A DNA stretch of 64,000 nucleotides from Arminella tubonensis (GCF_003240585.1 NZ_PCDP01000001.1:310001-374000), one strand, 5' to 3'. Positions 29,284-38,994 are shown, counted from the stretch's first letter. Notes: generated by a model from the letters alone, not told the origin. Program-made: numbers and translations.

Positions 29284-30900
29284 ATGACACGCGAAAAAAT
29301 CTACCTCTTCGATACGACCTTGCGTGACGGGCAGCAGACGCCCGGCATCGATTTTTCGGTCGAGGACAAGATTGCGATTGCCTCCATGCTGGATGAATTC
29401 GGCCTCGACTATATCGAGGGCGGATATCCCGGGGCCAATCCGACGGATACGGCCTTCTTCAGCGAGAAGCGGACACAGTCGGCATCTTTTGTCGCATTCG
29501 GCATGACCAAGCGCGCTGGGGTTTCCGCTTCGAATGATCCGGGGCTCGCCACGCTCCTGCAGGCCAAAAGCGACGCGATCTGTTTCGTCGCAAAGGCCTG
29601 GGACTATCACGTGCGAGTGGCGCTCGGCTGTTCGAACGAGGAAAACCTCGAATGCATCGCCGAGAGCGTCAAGGCAGCGGTCGCGGCCGGCAAGGAGGCG
29701 ATGGTCGATTGCGAGCATTTCTTCGACGGCTACAAGGCCAACCCCGCCTATGCGGTTGCCTGCGCGAGGACTGCCTATGAAGCCGGCGCCCGTTGGGTCG
29801 TGCTCTGTGACACCAACGGCGGAACGCAGCCGTCCGAAATCCGCGCCATCGTCGAGGCTGTAATCGCCGACGGCGTTCCAGGCACGGCACTTGGTATCCA
29901 CGCCCACAATGACACCGGCCAGGCGGTTGCCAATTCGCTGGCCGCGGTCGATGCCGGCGTCCGGCAGATCCAGGGCACGCTCAACGGCATCGGCGAGCGC
30001 TGCGGCAATGCCAACCTCGTAACGCTGATCCCGACGCTGGCCCTGAAGGACAGCTATAACGTCCGTTTCGAAACGGCGATCGATGCGGCGCGACTGGAAG
30101 GGCTCACCGGGCTTGCGCATGCTTTCGACGAGCTTTTGAACCGCTCGCCGGACCATCAGGCGCCTTATGTCGGTGCTTCCGCCTTCGCCACCAAGGCCGG
30201 TATCCATGCCTCGGCCCTGCTGAAGGACCCCCGGACCTATGAACACGTGCCGCCCGAGACCGTCGGCAATTTTCGCAAGGTCATGGTGTCGGATCAGGGT
30301 GGGAAGGCAAACTTCATCAATGCCTTGAAGCGGCGCGGCATCGAGGTCGCCAAGGACGACCCCAAGCTCGACATGCTGATCTCGATCGTCAAGGAACGGG
30401 AATCCTCCGGCTATGCCTATGAAGGCGCGGATGCGAGTTTCGAGCTGCTAGCGCGACGGACGCTGGGTACCATCCCGGAGTTCTTTTCCATCGACGGCTT
30501 TCGCGTCATGGTCGAGCGCCGGTTCGATTCCCATGGTCGGGTGAAGATCGTGTCCGAAGCCGTCGTGAAGATGATCATAGACGGACATACCATCATGTCC
30601 GTGGCGGAAGGCGACGGGCCCGTCAACGCGCTCGATCTGGCGCTGCGCAAGGATTTCGGCAAATACCAGGAGGAAATCGCCGATCTCGTGCTGGCGGATT
30701 TCAAGGTGCGTATCCTCAATGGCGGCACCGAGGCGATCACGCGCGTGCTGGTCGAATCCAACGACAGCCACGGCGTGCGCTGGTGGACGGTTGGAGTCTC
30801 GGAAAACATCATCGACGCCTCATTTCAGGCTCTGATGGACTCGGTCGTCTACAAGCTGATGAAGAACCGGCAGATGGCCGGAAAGATCGCGGCGGAGTAA
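29284..30900 (+). CDS. cimA: Citramalate synthase
   Basis: An enzyme of the isopropylmalate/homocitrate synthase superfamily, annotated as (R)-citramalate synthase; it condenses acetyl-CoA with pyruvate toward isoleucine. The 538-residue protein has FDTTLRDGQQTPG at the N-terminus, the HAHND metal/active-site motif near residue 206, GTLNGIGERCGNAN near 238, and a C-terminal LeuA-type allosteric domain. ATG 29284 is preferred; an ATG at 29272 would add four residues. It follows repeat copy 3. Pathway assignment rests on family resemblance. Confidence 0.88.
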   Translation: MTREKIYLFDTTLRDGQQTPGIDFSVEDKIAIASMLDEFGLDYIEGGYPGANPTDTAFFSEKRTQSASFVAFGMTKRAGVSASNDPGLATLLQAKSDAICFVAKAWDYHVRVALGCSNEENLECIAESVKAAVAAGKEAMVDCEHFFDGYKANPAYAVACARTAYEAGARWVVLCDTNGGTQPSEIRAIVEAVIADGVPGTALGIHAHNDTGQAVANSLAAVDAGVRQIQGTLNGIGERCGNANLVTLIPTLALKDSYNVRFETAIDAARLEGLTGLAHAFDELLNRSPDHQAPYVGASAFATKAGIHASALLKDPRTYEHVPPETVGNFRKVMVSDQGGKANFINALKRRGIEVAKDDPKLDMLISIVKERESSGYAYEGADASFELLARRTLGTIPEFFSIDGFRVMVERRFDSHGRVKIVSEAVVKMIIDGHTIMSVAEGDGPVNALDLALRKDFGKYQEEIADLVLADFKVRILNGGTEAITRVLVESNDSHGVRWWTVGVSENIIDASFQALMDSVVYKLMKNRQMAGKIAAE

Positions 30901-30970
30901 TGCCAGTGACGAAAGTGACGAACCAGTCTTCAACGAAATGAATTGGCCCATCAGAGGCCGGTAATGTAAG

Positions 30971-30996
30971 CCCGTCCCAACAAACAACAGGACGGG
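30971..30996 (+). promoter_or_regulatory. Hairpin over the rarD ribosome-binding region
   Basis: CCCGTCC/GGACGGG forms a 7-bp perfect stem (30971-30977, 30990-30996) with a 12-base loop rich in A and C. The right arm is the only purine-rich stretch ahead of the rarD ATG (31005). The stem could thus mask translation initiation, or act as a weak terminator after cimA. No T-run follows. Confidence 0.4.
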
Positions 30997-31004
30997 ATAT
31001 TCAA

Positions 31005-31952
31005 ATGGCGGTCGACGCATCTGCTCCGGTGACGCCAAACAACGACGGGGCGCGTGGCTTCGCCTTTGCGCTTTCGGCCTATCTGATGTGGGGCGTGCTG
31101 CCGTTCTACATGAAGGCGGTTGGTCATATCCCGTCGCTGGAGGTGATCGCCCATCGCATCGTCTGGTCGGTCCCGGTCGCGGGCATCGTCCTGTTGATGC
31201 TCGGCCGGATGGGGGACGTGATGGCCGCGCTGCGGACACCGAGAATCGTCGCCATGGCCTCGGTGACTGCGATATTGATCACCATCAACTGGGGCACCTA
31301 TGTCTGGGCGATCGGCAACGGACATTCGCTCGACGCAGCGCTTGGATATTTCATCAATCCGCTTTTCAGCATCGCGCTCGGCTCGCTGCTGCTGAAAGAG
31401 AAGCTAATGCCGACGCAGATCGTCGCCATCGCGCTCGCGGCCATCGCCGTTGCCGTCCTTGCCTTCGATGCCGGTGGCCTCCCTTGGGTCGCGCTGGCGC
31501 TGACGCTTTCCTGGGGGTTCTACGGATTCCTTCGCAAGACGCTGCCCGTCGGTCCCAACCAGGGCTTTTTCATCGAGGTACTGCTGCTCTGCGTGCCGGC
31601 CTTCTTCTACATCGTCTATCTGGAAGCGCAGGGCGAAGGGCATCTTTATCGCACCGGCATCTACGATACGTCGCTGCTGATCGGCTGCGGGCTGGTAACC
31701 GCACTGCCGCTGATGATCTTCGCAAACGGCGTCAAGCTGCTCAGCCTCTCCACCATCGGCATCATGCAATACATCGTGCCGACGATGATATTCATCATCG
31801 CGGTGTTCATCTTCAAGGAACCGCTGGGGACAGCGCGGATGATTGCCTTCCCGCTGATCTGGGCAGGTCTTGTTCTCTACAGCTGGTCGATGCTGCGGCA
31901 GGCCAGGGGCCGGCAAGCCGCCGGAGACACGGTTAACGATACCTTGTCCTAG
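31005..31952 (+). CDS. rarD: EamA family transporter RarD
   Basis: An inner-membrane protein of the drug/metabolite transporter superfamily, 315 residues with about ten transmembrane segments. The RarD-type start GFAFALSAYLMWGVLPFYMKAV and the stretch NWGTYVWAIGNGHSLDAALGYFINPL are visible. The substrate is unknown; the name derives from a chloramphenicol-sensitivity annotation. It lies downstream of cimA and converges with the LOG-family gene, whose stop is 6 bp away. Confidence 0.9.
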   Translation: MAVDASAPVTPNNDGARGFAFALSAYLMWGVLPFYMKAVGHIPSLEVIAHRIVWSVPVAGIVLLMLGRMGDVMAALRTPRIVAMASVTAILITINWGTYVWAIGNGHSLDAALGYFINPLFSIALGSLLLKEKLMPTQIVAIALAAIAVAVLAFDAGGLPWVALALTLSWGFYGFLRKTLPVGPNQGFFIEVLLLCVPAFFYIVYLEAQGEGHLYRTGIYDTSLLIGCGLVTALPLMIFANGVKLLSLSTIGIMQYIVPTMIFIIAVFIFKEPLGTARMIAFPLIWAGLVLYSWSMLRQARGRQAAGDTVNDTLS

Positions 31953-31958
31953 CTTGCG

Positions 31959-32582
31959 TCAGAGCTTGGCGATGACGGCGTCTTCTCCGGCGCGGTTTCC
32001 GTGGATCTCGGCGGCCTCTTTCAGGATGGCCGGGACAATGTCGGCAACCTTATCGATGACCTTTGGCTGCACGCGATGGGCGGTGTGGACGAATCCCTCC
32101 TCCGTCATATGACGGATCAGCTGCATCATCGGATCCCAGAAGCCGTTGATGTTGGCGAAGATCATCGGTTTCTCATGCTGCCCGAGCTGCGCCCAGGTCA
32201 TGATCTCGACAATCTCCTCGAGAGTGCCGATGCCGCCCGGCAGCGCTACGAATGCGTCGGCGCGCTCGTACATCAGATGTTTGCGCCTGTGCATGTCAGG
32301 GGTTATGATCAACTCGTCCAACTGGGCGAGCGAATGACGGGTTGCCTCCATGTCGACCAGGAATTCCGGGATGATGCCGGTCACTTGACCGCCATTCGAC
32401 AGCACGCCGCTCGCTACAGCGCCCATGATGCCCTTCGTGCCGCCGCCGTAGACCAGGCGCAATCCGCTATCGGCGATAGCCTTGCCGAGTTCTCGGCCTG
32501 CAGCAATGTAGGACGGGTCACGTCCAGGGCGGGAACCGCAATAGACGCAGATGGATCGTATTGGCACAGAATCGTCAGTCAT
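31959..32582 (-). CDS. LOG family protein (TIGR00730), cytokinin riboside 5'-monophosphate phosphoribohydrolase-like
   Basis: A Rossmann-fold protein of 207 residues in the LOG/TIGR00730 family. Members hydrolyse nucleoside monophosphates, including cytokinin ribotides in plants and some bacteria. The signature PGGIGTLEE lies near residue 110 and is complete, and CVYCGSRPGRDP marks the N-terminus. Whether this protein makes cytokinin or salvages purines cannot be told from the sequence. I chose ATG 32582 over a TTG at 32594. It is divergent from the LysM gene. Confidence 0.9.
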   Translation of the reverse strand: MTDDSVPIRSICVYCGSRPGRDPSYIAAGRELGKAIADSGLRLVYGGGTKGIMGAVASGVLSNGGQVTGIIPEFLVDMEATRHSLAQLDELIITPDMHRRKHLMYERADAFVALPGGIGTLEEIVEIMTWAQLGQHEKPMIFANINGFWDPMMQLIRHMTEEGFVHTAHRVQPKVIDKVADIVPAILKEAAEIHGNRAGEDAVIAKL

Positions 32583-32736
32583 GAATGCAAACAACTATGC
32601 TGCAGATGCTCCGTCAAGAATTTTAAAGGAAAAATTGTGTTGGAATGGCCGGAAATAGCTGAGGATGCTTGTAAAAGCAGCGGAAATCGTTAGCAATTTC
32701 AAGAGCGGCGACGACTACGCCGCCTGGAGACGAATG

Positions 32737-34743
32737 ATGATGAAAAACCGCGCCGGCTTGCTGGCACTGTTGGTGCTTGTAGCTGCGACCCTGCTGATGG
32801 TCTTCTTTGTACTGCCGCGCATAGGCAACGACAAGAAGCCGATCGGCGACGCCGTCAATCAAGCCAGCTCCGCGGTCAAAAACACACTTGCCGACAGCAC
32901 CCAGAAGGCACCCGACGTCTTGCCGAAGACCGGCGAGGCAACGCAAAACAGTGCGGCTGCCAACACCGAGACGGCACAGAAGCTCGGAAGCCTGACAGGC
33001 GCGGCCACTGCATCGCTCACCGAACTTAAGGCGCTCTTTGCCGACGGCAAGGGGCCGACGGCAGATGTTTTCGGCTCAGCCAAGACAAAGGTGATCTCAG
33101 CACTCCAGGCGATTGTCGATTTTGCCCTGCCGCAGGGTGCCGATCCGGCTACCACTGCCATGGTCGACAGGGCGCATGACGGTGCCGGCAAGGCCCTCAG
33201 CATCATCCAGGCGCTGCCGGAAAACATCACCGATGGGTTGGGAGCAATCCAGAAGGCCGAGGCGGCGCTGATCGGACAGCCCGGTGCGGAAACCGTTGCT
33301 GGACCGGTGACACCTGCGTTCGATGTCTTGCGCGTCGAGCCCGACGGTTCGACCGTCATTGCCGGCTCCGCCCAGCCCGGCGCCAAACTGGAAATCCTCG
33401 ACGGCGACAAGGTCGTCACCACGACCGAGGTCGGCCCGAGCGGCGATTTTGCCGCCGTGCTCGACAATCCGCTGCCGCCCGGCGACCATGAACTCGTCCT
33501 GAAGGCGACCGGCAAGGACGGTAAGTCTGTTGTGTCGGAGGAAGTCGCGACCGTCTCCGTGCCGAAGGACGATTCGACCCAGCTTCTGGCCATGGTCTCC
33601 AAGCCCGGCAAGGCAAGCCGCATCATCACTGCGCCGACCGCCAAGCAGCCACGCGTGGCCTCTGCCACGGGTGAAGCCGCCCCCGCTTCGACGGATGGCA
33701 CTGCGGGCGCGCAGGACACGACGTTGGCGGTGGCCTCCCCGACGACCAACCCGGCGGCGGCTGTCGCGACTGACGATCACCCTGAAATCATGGTCAACGC
33801 CGTCGAAATCGAGAACGATCACATCTTCGTCGCCGGCACCACGCGGCCGAGAGCCAAGGTTCGTGCCTATGCCGACGATAAGCTGATCGGCGAGATCGTC
33901 GCTGCAGGTGACGGACATTTTGTCATTGACGGCACGATGCCGTTGTCGGTCGGCGATCACAATATCCGGGTCGACGTACTTGATGCTTCCGGCAAGGCCG
34001 TGCTGCGCACCGCCGTCAACTTCAACCGCCCGGCCGGCAACCAGGTGACGGTCGCGGCGCAGACGCAAGCAGCAGCCCCTGCCGCAAGCAGCGCTGCCGC
34101 GATGGTGCCGCTCGACGAGGGCCAGCTCGGCAAGCTTCGCGACGACATTGCCAAGGCGTTCAGCTTGCTGAAGGGCCTCTTTACGGGCGGCAAGGTTCCG
34201 GGCGACGAACAGCTCGCCGCCGCCCGCTCGGGCACCGAGATCGCGCTGAAGTCACTTTCCGAATTCCGCCCGGCAATCGACGCCAACGCGACATTGAAGC
34301 AATCGGCCACGACAGCGTCGGCGAGCGCTGCCAAGGCCCTTGCATTCCTGCAGGCGCTGCCGAAGGACGCTAAGTCGGTCGGGGATGCCATCGATCGCAT
34401 CGAGCTGATGCTGGCTTCGATCATCAAGCCGGTCGCTGCCGTACCGGTCCAGGCGTCCGCCGATGCGACACCGAACAGCGGCGAGCCGAAGACCTTCCAG
34501 CAGGCGCCGCTCGCGGCCAATTCGAATGCAGTCATCATCCGTCACGGCGACACGCTCTGGCAGATCTCCCGCCGCACCTACGGCCTCGGCGTTCGCTACA
34601 CGACGATCTACCTGGCCAACGAAGACAAGATCAACAACCCTGATCACATCCTGCCCGGCCAGGTCTTCGGCCTGCCTAAGGATGCGCTGCCGAACGCCGA
34701 AGAGCTGCATCGCAAGCGCCCTTGGCAGCAGCACACGCAGTAA
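32737..34743 (+). CDS. LysM-domain protein with duplicated helical modules and two Ig-like domains
   Basis: A membrane-anchored envelope protein of 668 residues. One N-terminal transmembrane helix (about 8-28) is followed by a polar linker. Helical module 1 spans about 82-181, Ig-like domains lie at about 195-276 and 349-432, helical module 2 spans about 465-565, and a C-terminal LysM domain lies at 597-647 (HGDTLWQISRRTYG, then LPGQVFGLP). The two helical modules are related (shared pattern LFxxGKxP, KALxxxQALP). The LysM domain should bind peptidoglycan. Three consecutive ATGs (32734, 32737, 32740) follow GGAGA; the exact start is uncertain. I know no name for this architecture. Confidence 0.8.
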   Translation: MMKNRAGLLALLVLVAATLLMVFFVLPRIGNDKKPIGDAVNQASSAVKNTLADSTQKAPDVLPKTGEATQNSAAANTETAQKLGSLTGAATASLTELKALFADGKGPTADVFGSAKTKVISALQAIVDFALPQGADPATTAMVDRAHDGAGKALSIIQALPENITDGLGAIQKAEAALIGQPGAETVAGPVTPAFDVLRVEPDGSTVIAGSAQPGAKLEILDGDKVVTTTEVGPSGDFAAVLDNPLPPGDHELVLKATGKDGKSVVSEEVATVSVPKDDSTQLLAMVSKPGKASRIITAPTAKQPRVASATGEAAPASTDGTAGAQDTTLAVASPTTNPAAAVATDDHPEIMVNAVEIENDHIFVAGTTRPRAKVRAYADDKLIGEIVAAGDGHFVIDGTMPLSVGDHNIRVDVLDASGKAVLRTAVNFNRPAGNQVTVAAQTQAAAPAASSAAAMVPLDEGQLGKLRDDIAKAFSLLKGLFTGGKVPGDEQLAAARSGTEIALKSLSEFRPAIDANATLKQSATTASASAAKALAFLQALPKDAKSVGDAIDRIELMLASIIKPVAAVPVQASADATPNSGEPKTFQQAPLAANSNAVIIRHGDTLWQISRRTYGLGVRYTTIYLANEDKINNPDHILPGQVFGLPKDALPNAEELHRKRPWQQHTQ

Positions 34744-34834
34744 GGCGATCGGAGTTGACGTCGGCATGACCTGCTGACCAGGCCTCACTTCAATTCTCCA
34801 CATGGGGAAGCCGCTGCGTAGCTGCGGATAGCGC

Positions 34835-34860
34835 TGATCACTGGATGTCACGAGTGATCA
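34835..34860. repeat. Inverted repeat in the LysM-ABC intergenic region
   Basis: TGATCACT (34835-34842) and AGTGATCA (34853-34860) form a perfect 8-bp inverted repeat with a 10-base spacer. No T-run follows, so it may be an operator or a weak terminator for the LysM gene. The surrounding 354-bp gap (34744-35097) holds no gene that I can support. Confidence 0.4.
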
Positions 34861-34960
34861 CCCTACCCCCACATCCTGAGCATGCCGACGGGCCTGCCCG
34901 CCCTCCTTCTCAAGGGGACGGCGTTCGGTGCCGTGCCGGTGGCCTTCCCATTTAATTTGT

Positions 34961-34989
34961 TTGACCATTAAACTTTTCCCGACACATAA
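34961..34989 (+). promoter_or_regulatory. Candidate promoter for the Atm1-type ABC transporter
   Basis: TTGACC (34961-34966) and ACATAA (34984-34989) are 17 bp apart, in a locally AT-rich stretch about 110 bp before the transporter ATG. The -10 match is weak; TAGTAT a few bases on is another possibility. Confidence 0.35.
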
Positions 34990-35097
34990 AAATAGTATAT
35001 GCGTGCCGCGTTATCGCGCGACAAGTGGGCCCATTCGGACCGGCTGACGGGTGTTCGACGAACGACCGTCGTTCAAGATTTTCTGCTGGAGAAGAGC

Positions 35098-36984
35098 ATG
35101 GCAGACCGCAAGAAAACCATATCGGCGGACAGCAGCAACCCGTTGCAAACGATCATCAACCTCTGGCCCTACATGTGGCCAGCCGGGCGCTTCGATTTGA
35201 AGATGCGGGTGGTCTGGGCCTCGGTCTACCTGCTGATCTCGAAATTCGTCCTGCTCTTGGTTCCGTACTTCTTCAAATGGTCGATCGATGCCCTCAACGG
35301 CAAGGTGGACATGGCCGGCATCCTGCCGACATTCATGCTGGGCGCAATCGCGCTGGTCATCGCAACCAATATCACGCGCCTTATCCAGCTCGGCTTCAAC
35401 CAGCTCCGCGACGCGCTGTTTGCGAGCGTCGGGCAGCATGCCGTGCGGCAGCTGGCTTTCCGTACCTTCGTCCACATGCATCAGCTGTCGCTTCGCTTTC
35501 ATCTGGAGCGCAAGACCGGCGGGCTGTCGCGCATCATCGAGCGCGGCACGAAAGGTATCGAGACGATCGTCCGCTTCACGATCCTCAACACGATCCCGAC
35601 CTTCGTCGAATTCCTGCTGACAGCGCTGATCTTCTGGCGTGGCTACGGCTTCTCCTATCTTGCGATCACCGCGGTCACCGTCTGGCTCTATATCTGGTTC
35701 ACCGTCCGGGCCAGCGACTGGCGCATCTCGATCCGCAGGTCGATGAACGAGAGCGACACCGACGCCAATACCAAGGCGATCGATTCGCTGTTGAATTTCG
35801 AGACGGTCAAATATTTCGGCAACGAGGAAATGGAGGCCAAGCGCTTCGACAGTTCGATGGCCCGATACGAAAAGGCCGCCACCGACGTCTGGACGTCGCT
35901 CGGCTGGCTGAACTTCGGCCAGGGCGTCATCTTCGGTCTCGGCACGACTGTCATGCTGGTGTTCTCGGCCTACGCGGTGCTTGCGGGCAAGCAGACAGTC
36001 GGCGACTTCGTCTTCATCAATTCGATGCTGCTGCAGCTCTCCGTGCCGCTCAATTTCATCGGCTTCGTCTACCGCGAAATCCGCCAAGGACTGACTGACA
36101 TCGAGGAAATGTTCGGGCTTCTCGAAGTGGAGCCCGAAGTGGTCGACGCGCCGGGGGCGCAGGCGCTGGCTATCAGCCAAGGGGCGATCGCCTTCAAGGA
36201 TGTGCATTTCGCCTATGATCCCGCCCGTCCGATCCTGAAGGGCATTTCCTTCGAGGTGCCCGCCGGAAAAACCGTTGCGGTCGTCGGGCCGTCCGGCGCC
36301 GGCAAGTCGACGATGTCCAGACTGCTCTACCGGTTTTACGACGTGCAGAGCGGATCGATCACCATCGACGGCCAGGATGTGCGCTCCGTCACGCAGAAGA
36401 GCCTGCGCTCGGCGATTGGCATGGTGCCGCAGGACACCGTGCTCTTCAATGACACCATCGCCTACAACATCCGCTACGGCAGGCCGGGTGCGGACGATGC
36501 CGCCGTCATGGCTGCCGCCGAGATCGCCCAGATCGGGCATTTCATCGAAATGCTGCCCGAAGGTTTCGACACCAAGGTCGGCGAGCGCGGGCTCAAGCTT
36601 TCCGGCGGCGAGAAACAACGCGTCGCCATCGCCCGGACGGTCCTCAAGTCTCCCCCGGTTCTCATACTCGACGAAGCAACGTCGGCGCTCGACACGACGA
36701 CAGAGCGCGATATCCAGGCCGCCCTCGACGTCGTCTCGAAAAACCGCACGACGCTGGTCATCGCCCACCGGCTATCGACGGTCATCGGCGCCGACGAAAT
36801 CATCGTGCTGAAGAGCGGCGAAATCGCCGAGCGTGGCACCCATGCAGCACTCCTCGAGCGCAACGGCCTCTACGCATCGATGTGGAATCGCCAGCGCGAG
36901 GCAACGCAGGCCGAGGAGCATCTGAAGCAGGTCCGCGAGAGCGACGACCTCGGGGTGGTGACGCGGCTTGCTCCAGCAACCTGA
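35098..36984 (+). CDS. Atm1/HMT1-type ABC transporter (fused permease and ATPase)
   Basis: A half-transporter of 628 residues that would work as a homodimer in the inner membrane. Six transmembrane helices lie in about residues 30-330. The ATPase domain has Walker [10 protein letters not shown] near 397, signature LSGGEKQR near 500 and Walker B LILDEATSALD near 521. The stretch KTGGLSRIIERGTKGIE is typical of the Atm1/ABCB7 group, which exports glutathione-linked sulfur or metal compounds. ATG 35098 (GGAGA upstream) is preferred over 34999. Confidence 0.9.
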   Translation: MADRKKTISADSSNPLQTIINLWPYMWPAGRFDLKMRVVWASVYLLISKFVLLLVPYFFKWSIDALNGKVDMAGILPTFMLGAIALVIATNITRLIQLGFNQLRDALFASVGQHAVRQLAFRTFVHMHQLSLRFHLERKTGGLSRIIERGTKGIETIVRFTILNTIPTFVEFLLTALIFWRGYGFSYLAITAVTVWLYIWFTVRASDWRISIRRSMNESDTDANTKAIDSLLNFETVKYFGNEEMEAKRFDSSMARYEKAATDVWTSLGWLNFGQGVIFGLGTTVMLVFSAYAVLAGKQTVGDFVFINSMLLQLSVPLNFIGFVYREIRQGLTDIEEMFGLLEVEPEVVDAPGAQALAISQGAIAFKDVHFAYDPARPILKGISFEVPAGKTVAVVGPSGAGKSTMSRLLYRFYDVQSGSITIDGQDVRSVTQKSLRSAIGMVPQDTVLFNDTIAYNIRYGRPGADDAAVMAAAEIAQIGHFIEMLPEGFDTKVGERGLKLSGGEKQRVAIARTVLKSPPVLILDEATSALDTTTERDIQAALDVVSKNRTTLVIAHRLSTVIGADEIIVLKSGEIAERGTHAALLERNGLYASMWNRQREATQAEEHLKQVRESDDLGVVTRLAPAT

Positions 36985-37107
36985 CCTTACGGCCTGCGGC
37001 CGGCTTCCCACTCGCGATCGGTTGGGGGCAGAGTGGGTCGCGGCATTGCTCCCCGCGACATTTGCCTGTAGTCAGCGTGGACGAGCAACAACGCGAGTAG
37101 GCCATCC

Positions 37108-37806
37108 ATGAGCTTGTACAACACCATCAGGAACACGATCGTACCGGTGCACAAGGAGGGTTATCTCTTCGTCGCTGGCTTCTTCGTCGCGTCGCTGGTG
37201 CTCGGATGGATATTCAAGCCGCTGTTCTGGATCGGCCTGATCCTGACGCTCTGGTGCGCCTATTTCTTCCGGGACCCGGAACGGATGACGCCGCAGGACG
37301 ACGATCTCGTGATCTCGCCGGCGGACGGCAAGGTATCGAGCGTGCAGATGGTAACACCGCCGGCCGAACTCAATCTCGGTTTTGAGCCGATGCTGCGCGT
37401 CTCGATCTTCATGAACGTCTTCAATTGCCATGTGAACCGTTCGCCGATGCGCGGCCGCATCGTCGATATCGCCTATCGCAAGGGTAATTTCCTCAACGCC
37501 GAGCTCGACAAGGCGAGCGAGGAGAACGAGCGCAACGGCCTGGTTGTCGAGACGGTTCACGGCAAGATCGGCGTCGTGCAGATCGCCGGCTTCGTCGCCC
37601 GCCGCATTCTGTGCTTCGTGCAGCCGAACGAGCCGCTCGAGGCTGGTGAGCGTATCGGCCTTATCCGCTTCGGCTCGCGGCTGGACGTCTTTCTTCCTGC
37701 CGGCGCAGAGCCGAGGGTGACGCTTGGGCAGACCGCGATCGCCGGCGAGACCGTCATTGCGGAATTCGGCTCCTCCAAGGGTCCGACCACAAGCCGACGC
37801 GGTTGA
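37108..37806 (+). CDS. psd: Phosphatidylserine decarboxylase proenzyme
   Basis: Psd makes phosphatidylethanolamine from phosphatidylserine. The 232-residue protein is the short form found in alphaproteobacteria, with two N-terminal hydrophobic segments (about 17-50), [18 protein letters not shown] sequence near 110, and the self-cleavage Gly-Ser in [10 protein letters not shown] near 189. Cleavage there creates the pyruvoyl group. It is followed 19 bp later by pssA, which makes its substrate, so the two steps are encoded together. Confidence 0.94.
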   Translation: MSLYNTIRNTIVPVHKEGYLFVAGFFVASLVLGWIFKPLFWIGLILTLWCAYFFRDPERMTPQDDDLVISPADGKVSSVQMVTPPAELNLGFEPMLRVSIFMNVFNCHVNRSPMRGRIVDIAYRKGNFLNAELDKASEENERNGLVVETVHGKIGVVQIAGFVARRILCFVQPNEPLEAGERIGLIRFGSRLDVFLPAGAEPRVTLGQTAIAGETVIAEFGSSKGPTTSRRG

Positions 37807-37825
37807 TCAGGACAGGGAGCGCGAC

Positions 37826-38686
37826 ATGAAGACGCCTTTTCCTCCCTTCGAGCCGAATGGTCCGAACGACGAGGCGCGTGGCCCTCGTCTGCGTGAAATT
37901 CCGCTCCGGTTGATGGTCCCGAACCTCATCACGGTCCTTGCCATCTGCGCGGGGCTGACCGGCATACGGCTGGCTTTCGAAAGCCGTTACGAGCTGGCCG
38001 TGGCCATGGTGCTGCTTGCGGCCTTTCTAGATGGGGTCGACGGCCGCGTAGCGCGGCTGATGAAGGCGACCTCCAAATTCGGCGCCCAGATGGATTCGCT
38101 CGCCGATATCGTCAATTTCGGCGTTGCCCCTGCCCTCGTCATATACGTCTTCGTGCTCGATCAGGCGCGTTCGCTCGGCTGGATCGCCGCGCTGATCTAC
38201 ACCATTGCCGCGGGCCTGAGGCTTGCCCGCTTCAATGTCATGGCCGAGCGGGAGAACAAGGCCTCCTGGCAATCGGAATATTTCGTCGGCGTACCCGCGC
38301 CCGCGGGCGCGATGCTGGTGTTGCTGCCGGTCTATATCGGCTTCCTCGGCGTGACCCCCGGCCCGGCTTTTGCCTATTGGAGTTCCGCTTATACCGTCCT
38401 CATCGGCTTTCTTCTCGTCAGCCGCCTGCCGGTCTGGTCGGGCAAGACCGAGGGCAGCCGCATTCGTCGGGACCTGGTGCTTCCGATCATGCTCGGCATC
38501 GTCGTCTATGTGGCGCTTTTGATGAGCTATACCTGGGAAGTGATGGTGGTGACGGTCGCGGCATACCTGCTTTCGCTGCCTCTCGGTGCGCGCTCCTGGC
38601 AGCGGAAATACGGCACTTACACAATCAACGGACCAGCCGACCCCGACGTCGACGATGCCAACGACGATATCGGCCGGCATATTTAA
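37826..38686 (+). CDS. pssA: CDP-diacylglycerol--serine O-phosphatidyltransferase
   Basis: PssA joins serine to CDP-diacylglycerol to form phosphatidylserine. The 286-residue membrane protein has the CDP-alcohol phosphotransferase signature DGVDGRVAR...G..MDSLAD near residues 69-94 and about eight hydrophobic segments. The ATG at 37826 has CAGGGAG upstream; longer frames are possible but less likely. With psd it completes the route to phosphatidylethanolamine. Confidence 0.94.
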   Translation: MKTPFPPFEPNGPNDEARGPRLREIPLRLMVPNLITVLAICAGLTGIRLAFESRYELAVAMVLLAAFLDGVDGRVARLMKATSKFGAQMDSLADIVNFGVAPALVIYVFVLDQARSLGWIAALIYTIAAGLRLARFNVMAERENKASWQSEYFVGVPAPAGAMLVLLPVYIGFLGVTPGPAFAYWSSAYTVLIGFLLVSRLPVWSGKTEGSRIRRDLVLPIMLGIVVYVALLMSYTWEVMVVTVAAYLLSLPLGARSWQRKYGTYTINGPADPDVDDANDDIGRHI

Positions 38687-38850
38687 CGAAAAATACATAC
38701 ATATATTAGACATTTATAGAATGACCAGCTTTGCGTCAGGCTCGCGAAATATGCTGGGCGTTCATAAAAGCTGATTGGAAAACGCCTTGGATTTGTCGTG
38801 ATTGGCATCAAAAAAGCGAATCATAACAACACCCCGGGAAGGAGAACACC

Positions 38851-38994
38851 ATGACTTCACAAAAGGACAACGCCGAACAGCAGGCGGCGAGCACGGACCT
38901 CACGGCACTGTATCGCCCACTCGGCTTGAAAGCCGTCACGGCAGCCTATCTGATGCTGAAGAGCAAGCCGCCGCTTACCAAGAAGCTGGCTTAG
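38851..38994 (+). CDS. Small hypothetical protein, 47 residues
   Basis: A short ORF preceded by a strong ribosome site (AAGGAG, 8 bp before the ATG). The product begins MTSQKDNAEQQ, has a central DLTALYRPLGLKAVTAAYL segment that may form an amphipathic helix, and a basic end (KSKPPLTKKLA). Its stop overlaps the stop of the convergent lysE-type gene by two bases (38992-38993). The RBS and codon use support a real gene. I do not recognise a named family. Confidence 0.55.
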   Translation: MTSQKDNAEQQAASTDLTALYRPLGLKAVTAAYLMLKSKPPLTKKLA

